From assembly GCA_900323505.1 (NCBI GenBank), contig OOIN01000002.1, positions 1,922,001 to 1,986,000 of the forward strand: DNA of 64,000 bases. Reading direction: 5' to 3'. Of this stretch, positions 10,295 to 19,647 are shown piece after piece (within the stretch, counting starts at the first letter, position 1; every line of letters begins with the position of its first letter). The position numbers and the translations under genes were made by a program. Under the pieces are notes generated by a model. It was given only the letters and a program-made list of their open reading frames with translations. It was not told the origin of the DNA and did no database searches. The DNA is from Ustilago trichophora (Eukaryota; Basidiomycota; Ustilaginomycetes; Ustilaginales; Ustilaginaceae).

Positions 10295-12878
10295 GGCTGC
10301 TGAGTTTGCTGAGACGACAAGGTCGAAGAGGTCGGAGGGCGAGCCTTGTTCAAGTGGTGAGATTGACGAATGTCTGTCTAGGGTGCAAGGAAAGATTGAG
10401 CACCGCGAAAATCTAGGTGGAAGGAGTGCAAAGCAGCGGTCGAGGGCTTCGATACACCGTGCCGATGCGCAAGGAAGCTCGAGAGTACGGTAGAGAGGAT
10501 GTGAAGAGAGGCCCTGGATAGTGAGCTGGTCTACCGTTGTTGGAGTGTCGGAAGTCCAGCGCGTCCCGAGAATCAAAAGGGAACGAAAAGTGGCTCACGA
10601 GTGCGAGAGGAAAGGATTTCTTGAAGCCGTGACTGGAACTGCAACCTGGATTGTCGCAATGCTGTGATGCCTAAGGGAGGAGCTCAAAGCAAGGTTGTGT
10701 CGTCAGGTGTTACTATTATTCCCGGGAGGTCAGATGGCTCTGGTCGACCAGCGGATCGTATCCGACTGATGGGTGGAGGTGAGAGTTGTCGGAACGACCG
10801 TTTCGACAAGATAGGCGTGCGGACGGGCTCCAAGCAGCGTCCAGGTTGTCACAGCAGACAGCGTGTGTACGAGTGATAACAGCGCTACACGACGTGAATG
10901 GTGGTGGAACAGCGTTTAGAATGGTAAGAGGAGAAGTAGAGAGGGAGAGAAATGATGCACGAGGCGATGCGATGCGGCTCACTTGAGCGGCGGCGCGCTG
11001 CCAAGACGAAATGAGAGCGAGCTGCCAACTGGCAGCCAAGCCCTTGTCGCAGAGTTGATCCGGGGCAGCCAGCCAATCCAAGTCAGCGCTGCGCCGCGCC
11101 TCTCAGTCAGAAATTGCCTCACTCCGCTTCCAATAAATTTCGCCTCCTTGCCTGCCTGCCAGAGTCGCAAAGCGCTCTATCTTGAGTCCAAAAAAAAAAC
11201 CGGCCCGCAGCCAGATACACACAAAATGTTCTCTCCCTCTCTCTGTCTCTCCGCAAGCGGCATTTCGTACCGCTGCCCCGAGCACGAAAAGAAAAGCAAC
11301 ACAAAAAGAACCCCGAAATATTTCAAAATCCACCCACGCTTAAGTCACGGCAGCGGCAGGATCAAAGGGGAACAAAAAGGCAAAGCATCGAAAAGGAGGC
11401 TTGCAGAAGCCGTCGCCTTGGTCGCCGTAGCTCAAGACTGGCCAAATTTCCGTTGTGATGTACAGTATGGCTTCAACCCCCACACCTACCTTCTTTGCAG
11501 CGAGTCACAAAGCGTCCTTGTAGGTTATGCATTCGTCGAGCCCTGCGCATTGTTCAGCTGACCGATTGTACTTTGAATCGCCACGAGTCGATACAAGATG
11601 TTCGAGTCAAGCAAGCGGGCTCTCGAGTCTGTGCAGGTCAGCCTTTGTGTTAGACATCGTCCACCACTGCGTTCTCTTCTTTCCGTCTCGCAGCCACTTG
11701 GTATGGTCACCGCGGGCCGTGTGAGCATCTCATGCGTCGATTCATGCTGCCTGTGTAACACTTCATTCGGCTATGGTTCGCGCCACAAGGCCTGACCCCT
11801 TCCACCTGCCAGATGAGCTCAAGGTTTCTCATCCACGCCATCTTGACTGACCCAGCATCAGACAGCAAGAATCCAGGCGCGATCACCAACAAGCCCGGGC
11901 TTGTTTTGCTTCTTAAAAAAGACGTACAATGCCGTCGGATCACTTCGAGCTGTGTGACACGATACACACAGCTTGCTCGGCCAATTTTCAAGGAAGCATG
12001 CACGGGCCAGGATATTTAACCGTGGGGCCAGTATTTCGGGAAAAGCCTCGCAGAAAAGGCCAGACAACTTTGTTTTGCCCTCGGTTGTGCAATATCGCAT
12101 TCCGAGAAGCGGTCTCTCGACTCTGTCGGTTTTCTTGCAGCAACTCGCAGCTGGGAGTAGCGCTGCTCGCTCCCGAGTCAAGTCCAGAGTATCTTTCAAG
12201 CCATGAGGAGTGTGATTTTGATTGGGTAGAATGACAAAATGTGCTACTCCAAAGCGACGCTCACTGTACCGTCATGACCGAACAAAGACGTCAGTTGGAA
12301 ACCAGAATGGGTGAGGATTTGGTTGCACAAGAAAAACAAAAAGGGTCGAAAAAGAAGGCCCGAATATTTCCAAAGTTCAACCCTATTCCTTGCAGTAACG
12401 TCAAACGCTGTCTGATTTTGCCTGACTCATTCTCAGCCTGTGACCCCAAGCCCACTTCCGGCCGGGTTCTTTTTACACGTCTTGAGTATAGCCGTGGGTC
12501 AAGAGGCAAAGCTTGCGTGGCCGGTGCGCGCTTCGACATCCGCCAACACTCACAACGCAATCCTCAATCCTTTCTTGTCACCCCACCTTACTTCCACCTC
12601 ACCTTCACTTCGGCTCTTTGATTCTTCGCTCTAGAAACTCTCCACATTCCTTCAGCGGCATCTCCATAGCATATCTCAGCACTCTTTCCAACACACAGGA
12701 ATCCACATACACAGTATCGCCGCCTACAAATCTATCAAGGATCTCGGAGGAATCATTACTTTCGAACCATCACCTTCGATTGCCCATCCGGAAAGGATCG
12801 TAAACACCTACATCTTGCATCGCATCGCATCGCATACCATCACAAAGTCAAGCTCGTAGCAGCGTCATACCCTCCACT
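10295..12878. other. 2.6 kb gene-free stretch upstream of SCH9 and the RGG-protein gene
   Basis: No convincing gene is seen on either strand. Open frames of up to 192 codons (10983-11561 +) have no recognisable domain and mixed composition. As the spacer between two divergent genes it probably holds long promoters and leaders. Pyrimidine-rich sequence lies just before the right-hand start (about 12560-12870). Confidence 0.5.
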
Positions 12879-14546
12879 ATGGCTGCTCGCAACGTTCCAG
12901 GCGCAGCGGACAAGCCAGGACGTCGTGTCGTCCCCGGTGCTCCTCCACCTGCATCCAAGCCAGGCAAGAAGGGCAAAGGTGCTATCAAGGACAATGCCGC
13001 TGTCAAGGTCCCCGATGCCACTTCCGCCGCATTGATCGAGAAAGCCCCAGACAACCCCAAACAGGTCGCCAATGGACTCAAGCTTACCAGTCAGGATCTC
13101 GCCGAGCAGGCGGAGGCCCAAGCCGCTGTTGCTGCCGTCAACGCTGTTCAGTCATCCACAAATTCTAGCACCACCATCCCCTCAACACCCGCGCAGAAAG
13201 TCATCAGCAACCGTATCGCCGATCTATCATCCAAGAGCAAGAACGCCACCGTCACTGTCGCCATCGATGAGCTCAAGAGTTTGCTCAACAAGGTGCAGCA
13301 AGCTGAATCCGCAGCTCCTAGCGCATCTACACAGACAGACAGCAAAGCTCAGCTCGTGCTCCTGCTCCAGTTCCTGCACCTCTTCAACCTCTTCCACCCC
13401 AATCCCGCTGGCCCTTCAACCTTTGCCCCCTCCCGCAACATACCACCGGCGCTCGAGATGTCGACGGGCCAGCAAGTAGCAGCGCTTGCAAAGGTGTACG
13501 ATCGGCTCGCCAACGGACCATTGGAAGGCGGAGGAGGAGACGCGCTCGAGATCTTGGCTAACATTGAGAAGGGAAGCTCGGACGAGGTCTTGCCTGACGT
13601 AAGCTTTGGTACGGTCCGGTCGATGATCTTGAAGCTCACCGCGCCACCTGGCGAGTCTGAGCCTGAGTCAAAGGCGTCGTCTGGCCTGGATGGACCCCCG
13701 AAGGATTTCGTTCCCGCTGACCGCAAAGCGTCTCCAAGTGCAGCGCCCGTCTCGTTCATTCAGGCAAGCGAGATCCTCGACCAGTCCAAGGGGGAACCTG
13801 AAGGCGGACAACCATCCACTGTTCCCCCCACGGGCACGACGAGCGAGGGCAAGCAGGGTGGAGCAGGTATCGTGGTCGGCGACAAAGCCGCCACCTCAAC
13901 CAAAGCTGATGGCACCGCAGCATCGGCAGTGAAAGAACCTATCAACACCTCCACCGTGCCCGCAAAACAGCCCGAGCCGAAACTCAACTGGGCCGCTCTA
14001 GCAGAAGAGGACGATGACGATCTTGGCGAAGCACCCGTCTTTGAACCCTTGCCATCCAGCACAACTTCTGCGCTTATCACCCCCGAACCGGGTACGCCCA
14101 CAGCCGCTGAGCCTGGAACTCCGGCCCCAACGACTGCTGCTGCTGCTGCTGCTGCTGCGGCGGCGGCGGCGGCGAGCAGTGCTGGTGGAGAAGTGGTCTC
14201 GCCCAAATCCAAGAAGAGCGGAAAGCAGGGCAGTGGAGGAGTAAAGGGCGGCAACAACGGTGCTCGTGGAAATGGCAAAGGTGCACCGGCAAGGGCTGCA
14301 TCAGTAGCAGTGAAAGCGCAGCCCAAGGTGGATGAGGACGGATTTATCTTGCAGGAGAGCAAACGGACAAAGTACCTGCAGCAAAAACAGCAGCAGCAAC
14401 AGAGAGGTAGTGGTGGTAGTGGTAGGGGTGGAAAGGGCGGAGGTGGCGGTGGGGCTCGGGGTGGGAGGGCCAATGGCGGCAGTGGTAACGGTCGCGGTGG
14501 GAAGGGTGGCGAAGGTGGACGTACGCAGACCGCTGCAACTCAGTAA
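12879..14546 (+). CDS. Unrecognised protein with poly-Ala tract and C-terminal RGG region
   Basis: I do not recognise the family. The 555-residue frame is intact. A basic Pro/Lys-rich N-terminus is followed by an Ala-rich helical region. The only clearly ordered part is about residues 105-270, with a leucine-rich run LLLQFLHLFNLF and a VYDRLANGPLEGG segment. The second half is disordered: KLNWAALAEEDDDD, a run of about 13 Ala encoded by GCT then GCG codons, Lys/Gly stretches, DEDGFILQES, then poly-Gln and a Gly/Arg-rich tail from about 505 to the end. RGG/RG tails usually bind RNA and are arginine-methylated, so a role in mRNA metabolism is a reasonable guess but only that. ATG 12879 is the first in frame. 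Convergent with SGT1, 126 bp apart. Confidence 0.75.
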   Translation: MAARNVPGAADKPGRRVVPGAPPPASKPGKKGKGAIKDNAAVKVPDATSAALIEKAPDNPKQVANGLKLTSQDLAEQAEAQAAVAAVNAVQSSTNSSTTIPSTPAQKVISNRIADLSSKSKNATVTVAIDELKSLLNKVQQAESAAPSASTQTDSKAQLVLLLQFLHLFNLFHPNPAGPSTFAPSRNIPPALEMSTGQQVAALAKVYDRLANGPLEGGGGDALEILANIEKGSSDEVLPDVSFGTVRSMILKLTAPPGESEPESKASSGLDGPPKDFVPADRKASPSAAPVSFIQASEILDQSKGEPEGGQPSTVPPTGTTSEGKQGGAGIVVGDKAATSTKADGTAASAVKEPINTSTVPAKQPEPKLNWAALAEEDDDDLGEAPVFEPLPSSTTSALITPEPGTPTAAEPGTPAPTTAAAAAAAAAAAAASSAGGEVVSPKSKKSGKQGSGGVKGGNNGARGNGKGAPARAASVAVKAQPKVDEDGFILQESKRTKYLQQKQQQQQRGSGGSGRGGKGGGGGGARGGRANGGSGNGRGGKGGEGGRTQTAATQ

Positions 14547-14672
14547 CTCACTCACCGCACGAAGTGTAATCACATTTGTTACGCACACAGACGCACAGAC
14601 TGTTACGTACACATCTTGCAACTCCTGAGATTCTTTGCCGATGCACGAACCTACAAGGCCAGGTTGGGCAGA

Positions 14673-15350
14673 CTACCATTGCTTGGCCTCCATACCATCC
14701 GGAGGGGTAATCTTTGTCTGCTCCTTTCCGACCTTGCTCCAGTCCGTCGACAACGAGGTGCCGCCTGATTCCTGGTAGCTCTTCATCATTGCGCGTTTTG
14801 TATCGTCGTCTGCGTCTGCGTAGAGTTTTTGGAAGAATTTGTTGATGTCTGCTTCGCCGCCATCGGCTCCCTTTTCACCGACTGGTGCAGGTGCAGCTGT
14901 TGCTGAGGTGGTATTGTCGTCATCTTCGTCGGGGTTGAACGAGTCCCACTTTGAGCGGGACCGAGGAGCTGTTGATGCTGGTGGATTTGCTGCAGCGTAA
15001 GATGGGGTAGCAGCCGATATGACAGAGTGTGAGGAAGCGCCGGCGTGAAGTTGGGCCCATCGAAGGCCAGGTTGGGCTTTGTGTAGGATCACATCGATTT
15101 TCGTGGATAGCACTTTGTAGGACGAGCTGGTCGGATCGACGGTACTAAACAGTGGATCTATAGAGAGAACATATTCAGATCCAGTGGAAGAGGATGTGGC
15201 TTTGACAGAGAGGGATTGCTCGCCAATGTCAACGGAGAGATTGGAAGGGTCGGCGGACTTGATGAATACGGAGAGGGTTAGGGCTGTGTCTGTTTGGTAG
15301 AAGTCGAATTTTGGAGTGGCAGCAGCAGTGGAGGTGCTTGCGGTGGCCAT
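14673..15350 (-). CDS. SGT1: Sgt1-type co-chaperone (CS + SGS) without TPR
   Basis: HSP90 co-chaperone needed for SCF/kinetochore assembly. The 225-residue frame starts with a short Ala/Thr/Ser leader and goes straight into a CS domain (about 14-105; FDFYQTDTALTLSVFIK, then a segment ending GLRWAQLHAG). A linker follows, then the SGS domain (about 140-225) with KWDSFNPDEDDD, INKFFQKLYADADDDTKRAM and SYQESGGTSLSTDW. The yeast and human proteins carry an N-terminal TPR of over 100 residues; none is encoded here. Only 387 bp separate this start from the divergent ALG8 start, so a hidden upstream TPR exon is unlikely. Known animal Sgt1 proteins can also lack TPRs. Family assignment is firm because of the SGS domain. 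Confidence 0.92.
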   Translation of the reverse strand: MATASTSTAAATPKFDFYQTDTALTLSVFIKSADPSNLSVDIGEQSLSVKATSSSTGSEYVLSIDPLFSTVDPTSSSYKVLSTKIDVILHKAQPGLRWAQLHAGASSHSVISAATPSYAAANPPASTAPRSRSKWDSFNPDEDDDNTTSATAAPAPVGEKGADGGEADINKFFQKLYADADDDTKRAMMKSYQESGGTSLSTDWSKVGKEQTKITPPDGMEAKQW

Positions 15351-15737
15351 GATGGGCTAAGTTGGTGATGGTGGTGGCGTGGGTGAGGGACGAGAAGTGT
15401 CAGTAGTGGTGGTGAGAGGGGGAGTGATGGTGGTGAAGCCGGAAATGAGGATCAGGGAAAGTGCTAGAAAGTGGAGCTTTATTTGGTTTAATTTATTTAT
15501 TTATTTATTTATTTACTTCTACTGAAAGTCGCGGTTCCGCCGCGTGTCTGGAGACCAACACCAGGAGAAAGCCGGCTGCACTTCACGCTGTCAGCCCGAT
15601 GCACAAACAGACACGCCGAGGAAGGCCGCCTTTCCCCCGCACTAGGTCGTGTTGTTTCTTTCCTTTCAGACACTTTCTCAAACAGGACCTGCGAGACGAT
15701 TTCCAGCACCCAAAGTGCCTCTCCGCAGCTCAATCCG
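15351..15737. promoter_or_regulatory. Divergent promoter region SGT1 / ALG8
   Basis: A 387 bp spacer between divergent starts. It contains a TTTA-type tandem tract at about 15490-15516. No gene seen. Confidence 0.5.
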
Positions 15738-17912
15738 ATGAGCGCGCGGATGCAGCGCTCGCCCAGCGTCGCGATGGACGCCCCAACAAGGTCGACTCTG
15801 ACGGCAAACGTAGGGATCAAAGGTTCGGTCGAGGGCAAGACTGCCGGCAAGGCTGGTCACAAGGACGAGCCGACGACCATACTCGGGCTCTTGCGTCTCG
15901 AATGGGAGCTTTTGACTCTGAGCACTGCGGTGAAGCTGCTCCTCTTCCCCACGTACCACTCGACCGACTTTGAGGTGCACCGTAACTGGTTGGCCATCAC
16001 TCGCACGCTACCCATCCGGGACTGGTACTTTGAAGCCACATCACAATGGACACTCGACTACCCGCCCTTCTTCGCCTACTTCTCGTGGATCCTGGCGCAG
16101 CCGGCGTCTCTTGTTGATCCTTTGATCGTCAGCCTCCATGAAGGGCTTGAGTACGCGGCTTGGCCTTGCAAGGCCTACATGCGCGCCACTGTAGTCGTCA
16201 CCGAGTTGGTGCTCGCAGCAGCTTTGCTCGCTCACGCCAGACTAGGAGCACAGAGGACGATGAAGATTGGCTTTGCGGATGATGTTTGGACCGCCGGCGC
16301 GTCTACATCGCAGCTTTTAGCGGCGAGTCTCTTGATGCACCCGGGGCTGATCATCATTGATCACATCCATTTCCAGTACAACGGATTCCTCTTTGGTGTT
16401 CTGGCGTGGTCGCTGTGGGCTGCTCGAGAGGATAAACCGCTATGGTGTGCTTTCCTGTTCAGCTCGCTGCTCAACCTCAAGCACATCTACGTCTACGTGG
16501 CACCGCCATTCTTGATCTTTTTGTTGCGATCTTACGTCTTCCCCGTCGGAAGCCGGGCAAGCGATCTTGGGCGAAGTTTGGAAAGGCTCATCACCGTGGG
16601 CGTTGTGACGTTGATACCTTTCGCACTCAGCTTGGCTCCACTGGCGATCGATGGACTGCGCCACGAAGCAGGATCGTTGGGGGTACTGTCGCAAATGGTG
16701 CAAAGGCTATTCCCATTCAGCCGTGGTCTGATTCACGCATACTGGGCGCCCAACGTGTGGGCTCTCTGGACATTCGCCGATCGTGTTCTCGTCAAGTTGC
16801 TTGCACGTATACCTGCAGCGCGCGCATTCCTACCTACGAGCTTCGCCGCGCGATATGACGCTGCAGCAAGCACCGGATTTGCATCTGCCTCTCGGGGATT
16901 GGTGGAAAACATCTCGTTCGGCGTGCTTCCCGAAATCAGCCCGTCGACGTGCTTCATCCTGACGCTCAGCTGCATGTCAGTGTACATGGTCAAGCTGTGG
17001 CAGACCCCAACCTACCGCTCCTTCTTGGCGTCGGTGAGCCTGTGCGGCTTTGCATCTTTCCTATTTGGCTGGCACGTGCACGAGAAGGCGATCATGCTGC
17101 CACTCATTCCATACACTTTCTTGGCGGCGGATGACTATGCGCACTTCCGCACGTTTGTGCTGCTCAGCACGGCGGGGATTGTGTCGCTATTTCCGCTACT
17201 TTTCACGCCAGAGGAGGGACCGATCAAGATTGGATACTCGATCGTGTGGGCACTATTGGTTTTCGGCACACTGCAGAAGAGGGTGTTCAGGCCGGTGCAA
17301 AGCAACATTGGAATTTTAGTGCATCGGTTGGAGACATTGTATCTGTGGGGATTCGTGGTATTGCAGGCGTACGTGTCGGTGGTGCATCCGATGGTGTTTG
17401 CCAGGGGCGGACAGAACGTTGTGGTGCATGCTACCGCTGCTGTCGAGGTGGCTGGCAACTTGACATCAAGTGTGCCTGAAAGTCGACACGAGCCGTCGCC
17501 AGCAGTACCGGCAATGCCAGCAGCAACCGCAGCCATCACCGAGGCGATTGCGGAAAGCATAGCTCAAGAAGCTATTCCTCCAACGATGGCGCCCTCGAGT
17601 TCATCTGAGCGTGAAGAAAGCCAAGCGGTGTCGCCAAATACGGAGCTGACTGTCAGCGCTACCGAGTTCGACGCGCCGCAACCTGCTGCCTCTGGTGCCG
17701 CCGATCTGCTCTCTGTCCCAGTCACTGAGACAGCACAAGCCACTGCCAAAGAAGTAGAGCCAAGAAAGCAAGAGCAAGAGACAGCCGCTGCATCTAGCTC
17801 TTCATCATCGATGGAGTTCCTGCCGCTCATGATGGTGAGCGTGTACTGCAGCGTCGGCGTGATTTGGGCGTGGATCCGAGCTTCTGCTCTCTACGTTCTG
17901 AGCGAGTCGTGA
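15738..17912 (+). CDS. ALG8: Alg8 alpha-1,3-glucosyltransferase of the N-glycan precursor
   Basis: ER membrane enzyme adding the second glucose to the dolichol-linked oligosaccharide from Dol-P-Glc. The 724-residue protein is longer than usual (about 500-580). The ALG6/ALG8 signature is clear near the N-terminus: YHSTDFEVHRNWLAIT, then WYFEATSQWTLDYPPFFAYF. Later HIHFQYNGFLFG and GWHVHEKAIMLP follow, with many hydrophobic spans between. Extra length comes from an Ala/Ser/Glu/Pro-rich stretch at about 562-690, inserted before one last hydrophobic segment (about 694-720). Choice of Alg8 over Alg6 rests on the DFEVHRNWLAIT form of the first loop. The ATG at 15738 leaves about 45 residues before the first conserved block. 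Confidence 0.9.
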   Translation: MSARMQRSPSVAMDAPTRSTLTANVGIKGSVEGKTAGKAGHKDEPTTILGLLRLEWELLTLSTAVKLLLFPTYHSTDFEVHRNWLAITRTLPIRDWYFEATSQWTLDYPPFFAYFSWILAQPASLVDPLIVSLHEGLEYAAWPCKAYMRATVVVTELVLAAALLAHARLGAQRTMKIGFADDVWTAGASTSQLLAASLLMHPGLIIIDHIHFQYNGFLFGVLAWSLWAAREDKPLWCAFLFSSLLNLKHIYVYVAPPFLIFLLRSYVFPVGSRASDLGRSLERLITVGVVTLIPFALSLAPLAIDGLRHEAGSLGVLSQMVQRLFPFSRGLIHAYWAPNVWALWTFADRVLVKLLARIPAARAFLPTSFAARYDAAASTGFASASRGLVENISFGVLPEISPSTCFILTLSCMSVYMVKLWQTPTYRSFLASVSLCGFASFLFGWHVHEKAIMLPLIPYTFLAADDYAHFRTFVLLSTAGIVSLFPLLFTPEEGPIKIGYSIVWALLVFGTLQKRVFRPVQSNIGILVHRLETLYLWGFVVLQAYVSVVHPMVFARGGQNVVVHATAAVEVAGNLTSSVPESRHEPSPAVPAMPAATAAITEAIAESIAQEAIPPTMAPSSSSEREESQAVSPNTELTVSATEFDAPQPAASGAADLLSVPVTETAQATAKEVEPRKQEQETAAASSSSSSMEFLPLMMVSVYCSVGVIWAWIRASALYVLSES

Positions 17913-19647
17913 TGGATGCATGCACTGTATGTTGATTAGCGAGATAGACCATATCACACGAAAAGCTCATGATGACGATACCTTGACAATGTTGTGTGAA
18001 GCGGTTTTGGGCGATGTGACAGTGCCGAGAAAGCTCGGATGTCACGGTTACTTGTGGTGGCTACCAGGCTACCACACCTCCACTCTCTCTATCTCTCTCA
18101 CACACACACACTCCCCCATGACTCGTGTGAAAACCCACACTAAGCCGCAGACCCCAAAAGAAAACCGCTGAGCTGGGATCCCATGCGGCTTGACTGAGTC
18201 GCTGCCTACGACGAGTGGCATGCCAGATAGATCTTGTGGTGATCTCTGAGAGAGCTGGTGGACATGACTCTGGCTGAATGTCTTGATGTAATTTTTGGAA
18301 GCTTTGATCAAGGCCGAACAAGACAAGAGAAAGAGACGCATGAGCCACGTTCCTGTTGTGCACCCTGACGAATGACGGCTTTGGCCTAACTGCGACTACG
18401 CCCGGACCAAGTGATGTTTTATTCAGCAAGCAGTTCGGCAGCCAAGTCCTGATCCAAGCGAAGACTGTGTGTGTGTGTGTGATGCGCGGAAGTGGTGCGA
18501 TGGCTGCTCAGCCGAAATTTGGAAGAAAAGAAGCAGTCGCTGTTACTGTATGCAGTTCCAAAAATTCTATTGTTTTTCCAAAAAAAAAAAAAAAGAAAAA
18601 AAGGAAAGAAAAAAGAGGAGAATCGCAATCATGTTGCATCGCACTATCACATCGCAATCGCAATCAGTGCGCAATCACAGCCATTTTGTACACCTTCTTG
18701 TGAAACAGAGACATGAGCTCAGAGTGTCCGTCCGTCCGTCTGTCTGTCTGTCTGTTGCTGAGCCAAACCCACCAAAAGTGATCCAATCCTTCTTGAGTCA
18801 GATCCTCAGGAAGAGAGAGAAAAGAGAGAGCGTCGTCTGTGCTCCGATCCGGCTGCTGCTACCCGCTGCTGTGTATTTCCGATTGTCTAGCTTTTCAGCG
18901 TCAGCCCCAATCGTTGGCCAAGTGAGCACACAGCAGTTTCGGCCAAGTCACACAATCACAGTCACACCTGGCATCGCTTTGAAGCTCGAGTCTCTTTCTC
19001 CCACCCAGAACCGAAGTTACTGTACACCAACAAGGTCAATCTCTCTCCCGTCTACCCTTCTGCCTCCCTCCCACCTATCTCCCTTCCTTGTCTCATCTCC
19101 TCCTCCTCATCCTCATCTCCTTTACCTCAGACCTGCCACAGCAGTGTCTCTACGATCCTATCCGTCTACGAACGCAGCACGATCTCATCCTTCACCAATC
19201 GAGTTGCTGTCTGGTGCCATCTCACCACCATCTCATCAACTGTGTCCAACTAGCGCCCACCTCTCCTACCTTTGTAAATTCTCGTCATCATCATCATCAC
19301 CAATCAACAGTACATCACGCCTCAATCCATCTCAGCGTTCCCAAGTCTGTCTGCTTCGGACCCAAACACTCCGGCCATCTCCATACCGCTACGGCGTTAG
19401 GCCCAGCTACCGCTTTCGGTCTCTTTCACCGACGAATCTTTGCTTGCTATACCGCCGCATATACTGCACTGGAGCTCTGAATTGCGATCCCTTTGCCATT
19501 CATTGCATCCTGAAAACGTTTTATAACGACAGATCAAAGAGATAAGATAATCTTGATCAACAAGCCTATCCATCTCCGCCCCTCTAGATGACCGTGATTT
19601 TGGCATCCTAGACTACGCTTTACGCCATCACTCATCCGAGACCCGGC
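17913..19647. other. 1.7 kb intergenic, long leader/promoter of the PUF gene
   Basis: No gene supported. It holds a CA/CT tract near 18085-18113, a TG run near 18467-18481, and an interrupted poly-A at about 18580-18618. There is also a GTCC/GTCT tetranucleotide tract at 18725-18755 and a long CT-rich segment (about 19000-19400) typical of smut 5' leaders. The 358-codon frame at 18469-19545 has the composition of translated UTR. Confidence 0.55.
18725..18755. repeat. Tetranucleotide microsatellite (GTCC then GTCT units)
   Basis: About 31 bp of GTCC repeats passing into GTCT repeats in the leader region of the PUF gene. Confidence 0.85.

Noticed and set aside
10983..11561. 192-codon frame in the SCH9 upstream region
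   Set aside because: No recognisable domain, mixed composition, low-complexity leader-like segments. Not enough to call a gene.
18469..19545. 358-codon plus-strand open frame before the PUF gene
   Set aside because: Composition is translated microsatellite and CT-rich leader (Ser/Pro/His/Leu), with no domain. It overlaps poly-A and tetranucleotide repeats.
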